A stretch of 51,073 bases of DNA from a candidate division WOR-1 bacterium RIFOXYB2_FULL_42_35 (GTDB lineage: Bacteria; Margulisbacteria; WOR-1; O2-12-FULL-45-9). A model generated the notes under the pieces. The model searched no databases. It had not been told where the DNA came from and saw only the letters and a list, made by a program, of their open reading frames with translations. Each line of letters opens with the position of its first letter. The stretch's first letter is position 1. A program made the translations under genes and the position numbers. Shown one piece after another: positions 5,726 through 16,800 of this stretch. The stretch spans positions 1 to 51,073 of the forward strand of contig MEUC01000023.1 of the NCBI GenBank assembly GCA_001771545.1, read 5' to 3'.

Positions 5726-6976
5726 ATGAGTAGAAAAATTACTATCGGCATCATCGGTCTCGGAAACATTGGCTCAGCCTTAGCTGGGGTGTTGTCTACT
5801 AATCATCAGGTCATTCTACGTAACTCCGGTGTTGATATTCGAGTCAAGAAGGTTTGCGACATTAAGAAACGCAAAACTCCTTTCTCTTTCACCTCAAATC
5901 CGTATGATATTATCAATGATCCTGAGATAGATGTGGTAGTCGAATGTATCGGTGGCGTTAACCCCGCCCTCAAGTTAGTTCTAGCTGCCTTATATAATAG
6001 TAAGCATGTTGTCACCCCCAATAAAGAACTTGTGGCCAAGCATATGAAGCAATTGCAAAAAGTTGCTGGTGAAAACAAAGTTAGCCTTATGTTTGAGGCT
6101 TCAGTTGGTGGTGGTATTCCGATAATTCAGCCGATCAAAGAATGTTTGCCGGCCAATAACATCACCGAGATCTATGGCATAGTTAATGGCACGACTAATT
6201 ATATTCTTAGTCAAATGACTGAAGCCGGGAAAGAGTTTTCCGATGCACTTAAAGAGGCTCAGGCCAAGGGTTATGCTGAGCCAAACCCAAGTGCTGATAT
6301 CAATGGCAATGATGCTGCTTATAAAGCGGCAATTTTAGCTTCAGTGGCTTTTCAAATTGAAGTTAATATGAAAGATGTCTATTTTGAGGGGATAACTAAG
6401 GTGGCTCAAGAAGATATTCAATATGCGGCTGACATTGGTTACCTAATTAAGCTTCTAGCAATAACTAAAAAGGTTGGCAAAGAGGTCGAAATTCGTGTTC
6501 ATCCAACTTTAGTTCCCAAATGGCATCCGCTAGCCGCTGTTTCCGATAACTACAATGCGATTTATGTTAAAGGGACCCCAATGGGTGAGTTGATGTTCTA
6601 CGGTCAAGGGGCAGGGGGTGGACCAACCGCGTCAGCTTTAGTGGCGGACCTAATTTCAATTGCTCATTGCTCATTACCCATTACTCATTACTCATTACTT
6701 AAGAGTAAGATCCGCAACATCTCCCAAGTCCAAAGCCGTTATTATATCCGCTTACAGGCGCCGGACCGTTATGGTGTCTTGGCTGGCATCTCCAAAGCCT
6801 TTGCGAAGAAGAAAGTCAGTATTGCTGCTGTAGTGCAAAAAGAGATGGTTGGTAACGTTGCTACTATTGTAATTATGGTTCACACTGTGGCAGAGAGAAA
6901 CCTTAAGGCTGCACTAGCAGAAGTTAAGAAGCTTTCAGTTGTTCGTAAAGTTTGTAATGTGATTAGGATTGTATAA
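5726..6976 (+). CDS. hom: Homoserine dehydrogenase
   Basis: Reduces aspartate semialdehyde to homoserine with NAD(P)H on the route to Thr and Met. The N-terminal Rossmann motif is GIIGLGNIGSALAG. The catalytic domain includes TPNKELVAKH, GIVNGTTNYIL and the substrate region DINGNDAAYKAAIL. A C-terminal ACT domain (about residues 340-416, DRYGVLAGIS) allows amino-acid feedback. A heptamer repeat array is translated in frame at about residues 313-325, exactly in the linker between catalytic and ACT domains. ATG 5726 follows AGAGAGGA. The downstream gene has its own promoter. Confidence 0.95.
   Translation: MSRKITIGIIGLGNIGSALAGVLSTNHQVILRNSGVDIRVKKVCDIKKRKTPFSFTSNPYDIINDPEIDVVVECIGGVNPALKLVLAALYNSKHVVTPNKELVAKHMKQLQKVAGENKVSLMFEASVGGGIPIIQPIKECLPANNITEIYGIVNGTTNYILSQMTEAGKEFSDALKEAQAKGYAEPNPSADINGNDAAYKAAILASVAFQIEVNMKDVYFEGITKVAQEDIQYAADIGYLIKLLAITKKVGKEVEIRVHPTLVPKWHPLAAVSDNYNAIYVKGTPMGELMFYGQGAGGGPTASALVADLISIAHCSLPITHYSLLKSKIRNISQVQSRYYIRLQAPDRYGVLAGISKAFAKKKVSIAAVVQKEMVGNVATIVIMVHTVAERNLKAALAEVKKLSVVRKVCNVIRIV
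6664..6698 (+). repeat. Heptamer array TCATTAC inside hom
   Basis: Five tandem heptamers (TCATTGC, TCATTAC, CCATTAC, TCATTAC, TCATTAC) are read in frame. They are the same family as the array in miaB at 3627. Confidence 0.88.
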
Positions 6977-7004
6977 TATCTCCAAATTTTTTCCAAATTT
7001 CCTC

Positions 7005-7034
7005 TTGACAGACCCCACTCTTTTGGTGTAAAAT
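7005..7034 (+). promoter_or_regulatory. Promoter of the ribosomal/RNA-polymerase supercluster
   Basis: TTGACA at 7005-7010 and TAAAAT at 7029-7034 are spaced by 18 bases, leaving a leader of about 110 bases before rpmG. It is the only near-consensus promoter I noticed at the head of the cluster. Confidence 0.65.
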
Positions 7035-7090
7035 AAATCTTCGTTGTCTCACGAGATTGAATAGAAATTATTTTTTGTCGAGGTTAAAAC

Positions 7091-7125
7091 TAGCCTTTGA
7101 TCCCCGGAAATAGGGAAAGAGGCTA
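7091..7125 (+). promoter_or_regulatory. Hairpin in the rpmG leader
   Basis: TAGCCT (7091-7096) pairs with AGGCTA (7120-7125) and the inner TCCC pairs with GGGA. No T-run follows, so it is not a simple terminator. It could be a regulatory or processing structure of the leader; I recognise no known family. Confidence 0.35.
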
Positions 7126-7151
7126 TTAACGTGTCTTGAGAGGATTTTTTT

Positions 7152-7304
7152 ATGAGAGAAACAATTCACTTGGCTTGCACAGAGTGTAAAAGAAAAAATT
7201 ACACCACAGAAAAAAGTAAAGATAATACTAAAGACCGTTTGGTCTTGAGTAAGTATTGTGCCTGGTGCGGTAAGCACACGGATCATAAAGAGGAGAAGAG
7301 TTAG
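7152..7304 (+). CDS. rpmG: 50S ribosomal protein L33
   Basis: A 50-residue zinc-ribbon form of bL33 with two cysteine pairs, CTEC near the N-terminus and CAWC near residue 37. It starts the supercluster after a leader of about 110 bases. Its TAG stop (7302-7304) directly touches the first base of the tRNA-Trp gene, so both are probably released from one transcript by processing. Confidence 0.95.
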   Translation: MRETIHLACTECKRKNYTTEKSKDNTKDRLVLSKYCAWCGKHTDHKEEKS

Positions 7305-7375
7305 GGGTCTGTCGGTTAATGGCAAACCACCGGTCTCCAAAACCGGGACTCCCCGTTCGAGTCGGGGCAGACCCG
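7305..7375 (+). tRNA. tRNA-Trp (anticodon CCA)
   Basis: The cloverleaf folds fully: acceptor GGGTCTG/CAGACCC; D-arm with GGT/ACC; anticodon stem CCGGT/ACCGG with loop CTCCAAA, giving CCA; T-arm CCCCG-TTCGAGT-CGGGG. The 3' CCA is not encoded. A tRNA-Trp between rpmG and secE is a common bacterial arrangement. Confidence 0.96.
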
Positions 7376-7407
7376 AATCTAGGTAGTAGATAGTTGAACG
7401 TAGGAAA

Positions 7408-7602
7408 ATGAAAAATATTTTTGAGCAGCTTGTTAAGTTTATAAAAGAGACCAGGGCAGAAACAAGAAAGGTTGTTTGGCCGGATCGCCGCTATGTGATG
7501 GTAGCCACTGTCATAATACTCGTGCTGGTTTTTATTACTGGAGCTTACATAAGTCTAATTGATTTTATTTTTTCGAAAGTGTTTAGGTTATTGTTGCGAT
7601 GA
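7408..7602 (+). CDS. secE: Preprotein translocase subunit SecE
   Basis: A 64-residue single-span SecE. The amphipathic region ETRKVVWPDRRYV precedes one membrane helix at about residues 30-52. It clamps SecY in the SecYEG channel. The stop overlaps the nusG start as ATGA. Confidence 0.94.
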   Translation: MKNIFEQLVKFIKETRAETRKVVWPDRRYVMVATVIILVLVFITGAYISLIDFIFSKVFRLLLR

Positions 7603-8528
7603 ACATTGAAGGTGAAAAGTTGAATAACGAAGAAAGTTCGCAGGAGCAATCTGTCGAACAAAAAAATGAAGCAGTAACACCTGATGCGAATCAGGCTGAA
7701 GGTCCCAAAGAATCTATTGATGAGGACAAGAACCTTGAAGAATCAAATAGCGAGCCAGTAGCCAGTGAGCCAGAGCAACCAGTAGTTCCGGACTTTAGTC
7801 CGGCAAATGAGCCAAACTTGGCCCCGGCACAGGAAGCTGTTCCTGCAGAGGAAGCAAGCCCTGCTGAAGAACTAAGGTCTGATCCTGCGCCAGAAACAAC
7901 GGAAACAGTTCCTGATCAGGAAGATAAAACTGCTGAGGAATCAGTTGCTCCTGTATCAAGCGAAGAAGTTGTTGAGGCAACCCAGCCAGAACGGCCTAAG
8001 GGTGAGTTCAGGTGGTATGTTATTCAAACCTTTACTGGCAAAGAAGATGTTGTTAAGCAAGGGATTGAGCAAACAATTGGTTTATACGCGGCACTAAAGG
8101 CGAAAGTTGCCCAAGTCCTAGTACCAACTGAAGAAATTGTAGAAATCAAGGCTGGAAAAAGGGTTGAAAAGATTAAGAAAATGTTTCCGGGTTATGTTTT
8201 TCTGGAAATGATCCTAGATGAAGAGTCCTGGTACTTAATCCGCCAGACCGTTGGGGTCTCCCGTTTTATCGGGACCAAGGTTAGACCAACCCCGGTTTCT
8301 GAAAAGGAGATGCAGCGGGTTCTAAAACAGCTTGGTAAAGAAGAAAGATTAGAAATTACCTTTGAAAGAGGCGAGGGCGTCCGGGTAATTTCTGGTCCTT
8401 TCCGCGGTTATACCGGCACAGTTGATGAAGTCAATCCGGAAAAGGGAAAACTCAAGGTTCTTATTAATATTTTTGGACGAGACACGCCGGTTGAAGTCAA
8501 TTTTGAGCATGCGCAGAAGATTTCTTAA
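7599..8528 (+). CDS. nusG: Transcription termination/antitermination factor NusG with long acidic N-terminal extension
   Basis: NusG links RNA polymerase to ribosomes or Rho. The NGN domain begins at WYVIQTFTGKE (about residue 140) and includes FPGYVFLEM; the KOW domain (VISGPFRGYTG) closes the protein. Ahead of the NGN domain lie about 138 residues rich in Glu, Pro, Ala and Ser with no predicted fold. No in-frame start lies near the core and the ATG at 7599 is coupled to secE, so the extension is very likely translated. Typical bacterial NusG is about 180 residues; this one is 309. Confidence 0.94.
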   Translation: MNIEGEKLNNEESSQEQSVEQKNEAVTPDANQAEGPKESIDEDKNLEESNSEPVASEPEQPVVPDFSPANEPNLAPAQEAVPAEEASPAEELRSDPAPETTETVPDQEDKTAEESVAPVSSEEVVEATQPERPKGEFRWYVIQTFTGKEDVVKQGIEQTIGLYAALKAKVAQVLVPTEEIVEIKAGKRVEKIKKMFPGYVFLEMILDEESWYLIRQTVGVSRFIGTKVRPTPVSEKEMQRVLKQLGKEERLEITFERGEGVRVISGPFRGYTGTVDEVNPEKGKLKVLINIFGRDTPVEVNFEHAQKIS

Positions 8529-8540
8529 GGAAGTATAAAA

Positions 8541-8975
8541 ATGGCTAAGAAAAATAAAAAAGAAGTTAAGGCGAAAATAAAATTACAAATCAAAGCAGCG
8601 GCAGCTAATCCAGCTCCTCCTGTTGGTCCGGCGTTAGGTCAACATGGCCTAAACATTATGGAATTTTGTAAGCAGTTTAATGCCGCTACAAAGGATCAAG
8701 CTGGATATATTATCCCAGTAGAGATATCCGTTTATAAGGATCGTTCTTTCAGTTTTATTACCAAAACGCCTCCAGCTGCCGATCTGTTAAGAAAAGCTGC
8801 CGGCATAGAAAAGGGTTCGGGTGAACCAAATAAAACTAAGGTTGGCAAGGTTACTGTGGAGAAGATTCGGGAAATTGCCAAGACAAAAATGAGCGACCTA
8901 AATGCTAATGATGTTGATGCTGCCGCTAAAATTGTATCTGGCACAGCCCGTAGCATGGGGATTATTATAGAATGA
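8541..8975 (+). CDS. rplK: 50S ribosomal protein L11
   Basis: A uL11 protein of 144 residues forming the GTPase-associated centre with 23S rRNA and the L10/L12 stalk. The proline-rich N-terminal motif [20 protein letters not shown] and the C-terminal RNA-binding domain are both complete. AAGGAAG lies before the ATG. It overlaps rplA by four bases. Confidence 0.97.
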   Translation: MAKKNKKEVKAKIKLQIKAAAANPAPPVGPALGQHGLNIMEFCKQFNAATKDQAGYIIPVEISVYKDRSFSFITKTPPAADLLRKAAGIEKGSGEPNKTKVGKVTVEKIREIAKTKMSDLNANDVDAAAKIVSGTARSMGIIIE

Positions 8976-9682
8976 GAAAAACTAGCAAAAAGTTTCAGGC
9001 TAAAGCCAAATTGGTGGACAGAAGAAACTACTATGCTCCTCAAGAGGCACTGGACCTGCTTAAGCAAACGATCTGGGCCAAGTTTGATGAGAGTGTTGAT
9101 TTGGCTGTCAAGTTAGGGGTTGATCCTAAAAAGCATTCCATTCGGGGTACGGTTACCCTCCCGTCTGGTTCCGGTAAAACTAAAAGAGTGGCAGTAATTT
9201 CTAAACCGGATAAGGTTAAGGAGGCTGAAGAAGCTGGAGCCGATCTATTTGGTTCTGATGATTTGGTCAAGAAAATAAGCGAAGGCTGCCTTGATTTTGA
9301 TATTTTAATAGCTACTCCTGACATGATGGGGGCGATGGGTAAGTTAGGCAAGGTTTTAGGTCCTAAGGGTTTAATGCCCAATCCAAAATCTGGCACTGTT
9401 ACTCAGGAGGTTGCTAAAACGGTCAAAGAATTTAAAGGCGGTAAGGTTGAATTCAAAATGGATAAAACCGGGGCACTACATATGATTTTAGGCAAAGTAT
9501 CTTTTGAGTCAAAAGCGCTAGAAGATAACTTTTTTGCTGCTTTAGCGGCAATTTCAACACAAAAACCGAGCGGGCTTAAAAAGCCTTTTTTACAGTCCAT
9601 TACAATTTCCTCTACCATGGGCCCGGGGATTAAAATTAATTCTAAGATTGTGGCCGAAAAACTAGAAAAAGGTGGTTTCTAA
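8972..9682 (+). CDS. rplA: 50S ribosomal protein L1
   Basis: A uL1 protein of 236 residues forming the mobile L1 stalk at the E site. The conserved stretch [20 protein letters not shown] is intact. It often represses its own operon in bacteria by binding an mRNA mimic of the rRNA site; I did not identify such a site. It shares one base with the rplJ start (TAATG). Confidence 0.97.
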   Translation: MRKTSKKFQAKAKLVDRRNYYAPQEALDLLKQTIWAKFDESVDLAVKLGVDPKKHSIRGTVTLPSGSGKTKRVAVISKPDKVKEAEEAGADLFGSDDLVKKISEGCLDFDILIATPDMMGAMGKLGKVLGPKGLMPNPKSGTVTQEVAKTVKEFKGGKVEFKMDKTGALHMILGKVSFESKALEDNFFAALAAISTQKPSGLKKPFLQSITISSTMGPGIKINSKIVAEKLEKGGF

Positions 9683-10212
9683 TGTCTGTTGAAACATTAA
9701 AGAAAAAAAAGCAGCAGGTAGCTGATCTTAAAATTAAGATTGAAAAGGCCAAGGTTTTAGTCTTGTCCGATTATCGCACCTTTAATGTGCAAGAAATTAC
9801 CGAGTTGCGCAAAAGTTTATATAAAGATCAATCAGAGTTAAGGGTTTTCAAAAATACTATCTTAGAAAAGGCCCTCAAGGAGTGTGGTATCGAGTCTTTT
9901 GCGGAGCATCTTCATGGGCCAACTGCGGTCTTGTTTGGTTACGGAGATCCGGTTCTGCCGCTCAAGTCTTTGGTGGAATTTTTTAAGGATATCGAAAAGG
10001 GAGCGGTTAAGGCTGGTGTTGTAGAGGGTAGCGTGGTTGATAATAAACAGCTTACTGTGATCGCCAAGTTGCCTACTAGAGAAGTTTTGTTGGCCAAGGT
10101 TGTTGGCAGCTTGCAAGCACCAATTTCTGGTTTTGTGAGAGTCCTACAAGGTCCAATTAACAAGTTGGTTTATGCTCTTAGCGCGATTAAAGACGCTAAA
10201 GGGAACAATTAA
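9682..10212 (+). CDS. rplJ: 50S ribosomal protein L10
   Basis: A uL10 protein of 176 residues, base of the L7/L12 stalk. The N-terminal rRNA-binding domain ([18 protein letters not shown]) and the C-terminal helix that holds L12 dimers are present. There is no space before it for the usual L10-binding leader, since it overlaps rplA. Confidence 0.96.
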   Translation: MSVETLKKKKQQVADLKIKIEKAKVLVLSDYRTFNVQEITELRKSLYKDQSELRVFKNTILEKALKECGIESFAEHLHGPTAVLFGYGDPVLPLKSLVEFFKDIEKGAVKAGVVEGSVVDNKQLTVIAKLPTREVLLAKVVGSLQAPISGFVRVLQGPINKLVYALSAIKDAKGNN

Positions 10213-10229
10213 AAAGGGGGTGTATAGAA

Positions 10230-10598
10230 ATGGCAAAAGTTGAAGATATCTTAACGACGGTGGAAGGAATGACGGTACTTGAGTTGGCTGATTTAGTCAA
10301 AAAGTTAGAAGAAAAGTTTGGTGTCTCCGCAGCTGCTCCGGTTGTAATGGGTGGAGCTGTAGCTGGTGGCGAGGCAGAAGAGGTTAAGGATGAGTTTGAC
10401 GTAATCTTAACAGATGCTGGAGCCAAAAAGATCCAGGTTCTTAAAGTCTTGAGAGAAGTAACTGGTTTGGGTCTAAAAGAAGCTAAAGATTTAGTCGATT
10501 CAGCACCAAAGCCTGTCAAGCAAGGGGTTAAGAAAGAAGAAGCTGCAGAAATTAAGAAAAAATTAGAAGCTGAAGGTGCAAAGGTAGAAGTGAAATAA
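10230..10598 (+). CDS. rplL: 50S ribosomal protein L7/L12
   Basis: A 122-residue stalk protein with an N-terminal dimerisation helix, an Ala/Gly-rich hinge (about residues 34-49) and the C-terminal factor-binding domain with [25 protein letters not shown]. It recruits EF-G and other GTPases. A strong Shine-Dalgarno run (AAAGGGGG) fits its high required copy number. Confidence 0.97.
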   Translation: MAKVEDILTTVEGMTVLELADLVKKLEEKFGVSAAAPVVMGGAVAGGEAEEVKDEFDVILTDAGAKKIQVLKVLREVTGLGLKEAKDLVDSAPKPVKQGVKKEEAAEIKKKLEAEGAKVEVK

Positions 10599-10600
10599 AT

Positions 10601-13600
10601 ATGGCAGAGAAAACCAAGTTAGTTAGTTTCAAGCAAAAAACCATTATGGAGCCGCCGGATTTATTGGAGCTGCAAAAGGATTCTTTCCGTTGGTTTATGC
10701 AAGAGGGTCTTGCCGAAGAGCTGCGGATGATTTCTCCAATCAGGGGTTACGAGGGTAAGTTGGAGCTTTCCTTTAGCGGTAAGTTTGTTTTGGGTAAACC
10801 TAAGTATTCTACTCGTGATTGTCTTATCCGTGAAACTACCTATGCTTTGCCGCTGAAGGTAGAAGCGAGATTGCTCAATAAAAAAACTAAAGAGGTTAAA
10901 TCTCAAGAAGTTTTTATTGGTGATCTGCCGATGATGACGGATCGAGGCACTTTCATCATTAATGGAGCGGAAAGAGTCATAGTGACCCAATTGGTCAGAT
11001 CTCCTGGAGTCTATTATCGAGAAACCAGGAAAGTGGACAGAACTGGTGGCAAAGTATTTTACTATGCCACGGTTATTCCTGATCGGGGTTCTTGGCTTGA
11101 GCTTGAAACTGATGCTGGTGGAGCAATTTATGCTCGGATTAACCGGACCAGGAAAATTCCTATTGCCATGTTCCTGTCGGCGATTAGTTGCAGTGAAAAA
11201 GAAATACTTGAGGCTTTGTCAGAAGGAGAGTTCCGCCGCAAATCCCTCAAAGAGTGCCCGATCTTGGCTAAAGATGAGGCCTTGATCGAGGTTTACAAAA
11301 AATTGCGCCCCGGTGATCCTGTTACTCAAGAAGGTGCCCAGGTTTACCTTAACAATTTGTTTTTCAATGTACGTCGTTATGATTTAGGCAAAGTTGGCCG
11401 CTATAAGATGAATAGAAAACTAGGCATCAATGTGGCCGAAGACAAGTTTGTTCTAACTAAAGCTGATATTTTGGCTATGGTTAAGTATTTAATTTCTATT
11501 AATTCTGGTGAAGGCATTGCCGATGATATTGACCATCTGGGTAATCGCCGAGTTAGGGCTGTGGGAGAGTTGTTACAGCGACAAATCAGAATTGGACTGG
11601 CTCGCATTGAGCGCTTAGTCAAAGAGCAGATGATGATTAAAGGTGATGAAGCAGTTGTGCCTGGCCAGTTAATTAATATTCGGCCACTGCAAGCTGTAGT
11701 TAAAGAGTTTTTTGGTTCTAGTCAACTTTCGCAGTTTCTGGATCAAACCAACCCTTTAGCTGAGATAACTCACAAGAGAAGGCTTTCCGCTTTAGGACCA
11801 GGTGGATTAAGTCGAGAACGAGCTGGCTTTGAGGTGCGTGATATTCATCCATCTCACTATGGCCGTATTTGTCCTATTGAAACTCCAGAAGGTCCCAATG
11901 CAGGTTTAATTTCTTCATTGGCCACCTATGCTAAAACTAATAAATTTGGTTTTATCGAGTGCCCTTATCTTAAAGTAGAAAAGGGTGTCATTACCAATAA
12001 AGTTGAATACATAACCGCTGATGTGGAAGATTTTTACAAAATTGCCTCCAGTGATGTTAAGCGTGATAATAAGAATAGAATTGTAGAAGACGAAGTTCCT
12101 GTTCGTTTTCGCCGTGAATTTATTTTTGCCCCTGGCCGAGATATTGACTATGTTGGAGTTTCTCCAGAACAGATAGTCGGTATAACTACTGCCATGATTC
12201 CTTTTCTTGAACATAATGACGCTAACAGGGCTTTAATGGGTGCAAACATGCAAAGACAGGCTGTGCCTTTGCTCAATCCAGAAGCTCCTTTGGTTGGCAC
12301 TGGTTGGGAAAGCAAAGTTGCGGAAGATTCTCGTACTTTAGTGCGAGTCGAAAATCCTGGCAAAGTAGTCAATGTCAGTGCAGAAGAAGTTGTGATTAAA
12401 ACTAATTCAGGCAAAAAAAATGTCTATCAACTCATCAATTTTAGCCGCAGTAACCAAGATACCTTGGTTCATCAGCGTCCAGTTGTCTCTGTTGGTGATA
12501 AAGTTAAAACTGGCGATCTTATTGCTGATGGTTCAGCAACGCAGGGTGGTGAGCTAGCTTTAGGAAGAAATGTTTTAACCGCTTTTATGCCTTGGGAAGG
12601 CTATAACTATGAAGATGCTATTTTGCTTTCAGAAAGATTAGTGAAATATGATCTTTTTACTACTGTTCATATCCAGCGCTTAGAGGTTGAGGTTAGGGCA
12701 ACTAAGTTAGGAATGGAAGAAATCACTCGCGAGATTCCTAATTTAAGTGAAGAGGCCCTAGCTGATTTGGACGAAAAAGGGATTATCACGCCTGGCTCCG
12801 AGATAAAACCAGGTGACATTTTGGTTGGTAAAGTTACGCCAAAGGGTGAAACCGAATTGCCGGCAGAAGAAAAACTCTTGCGGGCAATTTTTGGTGATAA
12901 AGCCAGAGACATGAGAGACACCTCTCTTAAGGTTCCTCCAGGTGAACATGGCAAGGTTATTGCTGTTCGAACATTTTCACGTGCTAAAGGAGACGAATTA
13001 CCTCCTGGGGTTCATGAATTAGTACGGGTTTACCTGGCCCAGAAGCGCAAAGTTAGTATTGGTGATAAAATGGCTGGTCGTCATGGTAATAAAGGTGTTA
13101 TTGCTAAGATTTTACCGGAAGAAGAGATGCCTTATTTGCCGGATGGTACCCCGATTGACGTTATTCTAAATCCTTTAGGTGTTCCTTCTCGTATGAATAT
13201 TGGCCAGGTCTTTGAGCTGCTTTTGGGTCAAGCTGGTCATCTGTTAAATGAACGCTACAAAATCCCTGCCTTTGATGAGTTTAGCGGTGAAAATGCTTCA
13301 GAAAATAATCTCGCTGATAAATTAAATGAGGCTGCAAGAGTAAACAATCTATCATGGTTAGACAAGTCCGGCAGGGTAGAGTTACGAGACGGTCGTACAG
13401 GCAAACCATTTGGTCGCAAGATTGCAGTTGGCTACATGTACCTGATGAAATTGATCCATTTGGTTGATGACAAAATGCATGCCCGCTCAACTGGGCCTTA
13501 CTCTCTAATTACTCAGCAACCCTTGGGTGGTAAAGCCCAATTTGGTGGCCAGCGTTTTGGAGAAATGGAAGTTTGGGCGCTAGAAGCATACGGGGCTGCT

Positions 13601-13873
13601 CATACTTTACAAGAATTATTAACTGTTAAGTCCGATGATGTGATTGGTCGTTCCAAGGTTTATGAAGCAATTATTAAAGGCAAACCGATGGGCAAGCCTG
13701 GAATTCCAGAATCATTTAAGGTTTTGATGAAAGAATTACGCAGTTTAGGTCTTAATTTAGTTACTTTAAGCAAGGATGGAAAAGAAGTCAATATCGATGA
13801 AGAAGGCAAAAGCAAGAAACGCATGCCGCGGATTTTCGAGAAGAGTGGTGTCGGCCGTAAAAGGAGGTTTTAG
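10601..13873 (+). CDS. rpoB: DNA-directed RNA polymerase subunit beta
   Basis: A beta subunit of 1090 residues, on the compact side for the family. Visible landmarks are the rifampicin-pocket region ([20 protein letters not shown] and [10 protein letters not shown]), [13 protein letters not shown], the active-site region [27 protein letters not shown] and the C-terminal clamp motif. It begins two bases after rplL and carries the ribosome-binding site of rpoC (AAGGAGG, 13861-13867) in its last codons. Confidence 0.98.
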   Translation: MAEKTKLVSFKQKTIMEPPDLLELQKDSFRWFMQEGLAEELRMISPIRGYEGKLELSFSGKFVLGKPKYSTRDCLIRETTYALPLKVEARLLNKKTKEVKSQEVFIGDLPMMTDRGTFIINGAERVIVTQLVRSPGVYYRETRKVDRTGGKVFYYATVIPDRGSWLELETDAGGAIYARINRTRKIPIAMFLSAISCSEKEILEALSEGEFRRKSLKECPILAKDEALIEVYKKLRPGDPVTQEGAQVYLNNLFFNVRRYDLGKVGRYKMNRKLGINVAEDKFVLTKADILAMVKYLISINSGEGIADDIDHLGNRRVRAVGELLQRQIRIGLARIERLVKEQMMIKGDEAVVPGQLINIRPLQAVVKEFFGSSQLSQFLDQTNPLAEITHKRRLSALGPGGLSRERAGFEVRDIHPSHYGRICPIETPEGPNAGLISSLATYAKTNKFGFIECPYLKVEKGVITNKVEYITADVEDFYKIASSDVKRDNKNRIVEDEVPVRFRREFIFAPGRDIDYVGVSPEQIVGITTAMIPFLEHNDANRALMGANMQRQAVPLLNPEAPLVGTGWESKVAEDSRTLVRVENPGKVVNVSAEEVVIKTNSGKKNVYQLINFSRSNQDTLVHQRPVVSVGDKVKTGDLIADGSATQGGELALGRNVLTAFMPWEGYNYEDAILLSERLVKYDLFTTVHIQRLEVEVRATKLGMEEITREIPNLSEEALADLDEKGIITPGSEIKPGDILVGKVTPKGETELPAEEKLLRAIFGDKARDMRDTSLKVPPGEHGKVIAVRTFSRAKGDELPPGVHELVRVYLAQKRKVSIGDKMAGRHGNKGVIAKILPEEEMPYLPDGTPIDVILNPLGVPSRMNIGQVFELLLGQAGHLLNERYKIPAFDEFSGENASENNLADKLNEAARVNNLSWLDKSGRVELRDGRTGKPFGRKIAVGYMYLMKLIHLVDDKMHARSTGPYSLITQQPLGGKAQFGGQRFGEMEVWALEAYGAAHTLQELLTVKSDDVIGRSKVYEAIIKGKPMGKPGIPESFKVLMKELRSLGLNLVTLSKDGKEVNIDEEGKSKKRMPRIFEKSGVGRKRRF

Positions 13874-13875
13874 TT

Positions 13876-16800
13876 TTGCCATTAGATAATAAACCGATGT
13901 TTGGTAGCAATCCGGTGGAAAAAGAGTTTGAAACAATTCGCATTTCGCTAGCTTCTCCGGAGAAGATTCTTAGTTGGTCTTTTGGTGAAGTGGAAAAGCC
14001 GGAAACCATTAATTACCGCACCTTTAAACCTGAGCGAAAAGGGTTGTTTTGCGAGAAAATCTTTGGACCGGTTAAAGATTGGGAATGTCATTGCGGAAAA
14101 TATCGCCGAGTTCGCTATCGTGGCATAGTTTGTGAACGCTGTGGAGTGGAAGTAACAACTTCTCGGGTTCGTCGTGAACGCATGGGACATATCCGCTTAG
14201 TTGAGCCAGTAGCCCACATTTGGTTTTTGCGTGGTGTCCCCGGTTATATGAGTTTGTTCTTGGATGTGACTACCAAAGCGTTGGAAGAAGTTGTTTATTA
14301 TGATGCTTTTATTGTTACGGAAGTCGTTGGTGAGATCAAGAAATTAAATGTTGGGATGATCTTGCGCGAATCAGAATATCAAGATTGCTTAGAAAAGCAT
14401 GGTAATAAATTTAAAGCCGAAACCGGAGCAGGGGCGGTCAGACGCTTATTGGAAAAGATCGATTTACCCCAGATGGTTAGTAAGTTGCGTCGCGATCTAA
14501 AGAAATCTACCGGTCAAAAACGTCTCAAGATAATTAAACGTTTACGAGTGGCTGAAGCTTTCCTCAAATCAGAAAACCGACCAGAGTGGATGATTTTCGA
14601 ATCTATTCCGGTTATTCCGCCAGATCTTAGGCCAATGGTTCAGTTGGAAGGTGGTCGTTTTGCCACTTCCGATTTAAATGATTTATATCGCCGGGTTCTT
14701 AATCGTAATAATCGTTTAAAGAAAATGATTAATATGGGTGCCCCGGAAATGATCATCCGCAATGAAAAACGGATGTTGCAGGAGTCTGTTGATGTTCTAA
14801 TTGACAATGGTCGCAGAAAGAAATCAGTCACAGGTTCAAATGGTCGTCCGCTAAAATCTTTAACTGACATTATTGAAGGCAAACAAGGCCGTTTTAGACA
14901 AAATCTTTTAGGTAAACGGGCTGATTATTCCGGCCGTTCAGTTATTGTCGTTGGTCCGTCTCTTAAACTGCATCAGTGTGGTCTGCCTAAGGCCATGGCT
15001 TTGGAGTTATTTAAACCATTTGTAATCCGTAAGTTGGTTGATCGAGGCATGGCTCAAAATGTTAAATCAGCCAAGCGCATGATTGATATGCATGATATTG
15101 TGGTTTGGGATATTTTAGAGGAAGTTATCAAAGGACACCCAGTTTTGCTCAACCGTGCGCCTACCTTGCACAGATTGGGTATTCAGGCTTTTGAACCGAT
15201 TTTGGTCGAAGGAAAAGCAATTCAGATTCATCCCTTGGTCTGTCCCGCTTTTAACGCTGACTTTGACGGTGACCAAATGGCGGTGCACGTGCCGCTTTTA
15301 ACTGAAGCTCGTGTTGAAGCCCAGATATTGATGCTGGCTTCCAATAATATTCTTTCTCCGGCTTCTGGCCGACCGGTTGTTACCCCAACCCAAGATATGG
15401 TTTTAGGAACTTACTATCTGTCGGTTGAAGAAGATGCTCCTCTTCCAGGAGATGGCATGACCTTTGCTAATGATTGGGAAGCTATGGTTGCCAATGATCT
15501 TGAAGTGCTTCATCTTCATGCCAAAATCAAGGTGCGTAGAGGAACGGAAATAATTGCGACTACTGTTGGAAGAGTAAAATTCAATTTTGCCCTTAACCGA
15601 GTCTTGCAAAAACATGGTATCAAAGAAGAGTACCCCTTTCTAAATGAGATTATCAATAAAAAGGGCTTGGAAAAGTTAATTATTGATAGTTTTAAAAAGT
15701 ATGGCAGCGTTGTTACTGCGGAAATTGCCGATGAGATCAAACGCTTGGGCTTTAAATATGCAACTTTAGCAGGTGTTTCTATTGCCATCGACGATCTAAT
15801 TGTGCCTCCAGACAAAAAAGAGATTGTTGACAAGGCTAGTAAGCAAGTGGCTGAGTTGGAAAGGCATTTCCGAGCTGGCACATTGTCCGGTAAAGAAAAA
15901 TTTATTCGCTCACTTGATATCTGGAGCGCTGTAACAGAAAAAGTCACTCAGAGCATGCTTAAGGGGTTGGATGTTCTCAATTCAGTTTATATGATGGCTT
16001 TCTCTGGTGCCCGCGGCAACATTCAACAGGTTCGGCAGCTTTCCGGTATTCGTGGTTTAATGGCCGATCCTTCCGGAAATATTATTCCAATTCCAATTAA
16101 AACCAACTTTAAAGAAGGTTTATCGGAAACCGAATATTTTATTTCTTCTTATGGTGCTCGTAAAGGTTTGGTTGATACTGCGCTGCGTACTGCTGATTCC
16201 GGTTATTTAACCCGTCGCTTGGTTGATGTTTCTCAGGATGTTTTAATTACAGAAAATGATTGTGAGACCAAAGAAGGCATTATGTTAGAAACCATTCGTG
16301 AGGGTTATGAAGAGGTTATTCCTTTATCGCAAAGATTAGTTTTCCGTACGCCAGTTAAGAATGTGCTTGATCCAATTTCTAGCAAGGTTTTGGCTAAGGC
16401 TGGAAAGATGATTGATCGTGAAACTGCCGAAATAATCGCTGAGGCTGGAATTGAAAGAGTAGAAGTTCGCTCACCCTTATCTTGTAAAACAAAGAAGGGG
16501 ATTTGTCAAAAATGTTACGGGCTTGATTTGTCTAGTCTTGAGGTGATTAATATCGGTGAAGCGGTTGGAACCATTGCGGCTCAGTCCATCGGTGAACCTG
16601 GTACTCAGTTAACCATGAGAACTTTTCATATTGGTGGGGTTGCCTTGCATAAAGGTGCGACTATCGAGATTAAGAGTAAACATGCTGGCACCTTGCATTT
16701 TGGTGAGGGGATGGAAACAAGAAGCATTATCGATGAAACCGGAGAGAAACAGAATTTAATTACCCGTAGTTCCAAGGTTTATATCAAGATTAAAGACAAA

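Noticed and set aside
7091-7125. Known riboswitch or L10-type leader before rpmG
   Set aside because: The hairpin has no recognisable riboswitch core, and the L10 gene lies far downstream; kept only as an unassigned hairpin.
15516-15947. Long antisense open frames across rpoC and other core genes
   Set aside because: They are shadows of highly expressed genes, with no ribosome-binding sites or recognisable domains.
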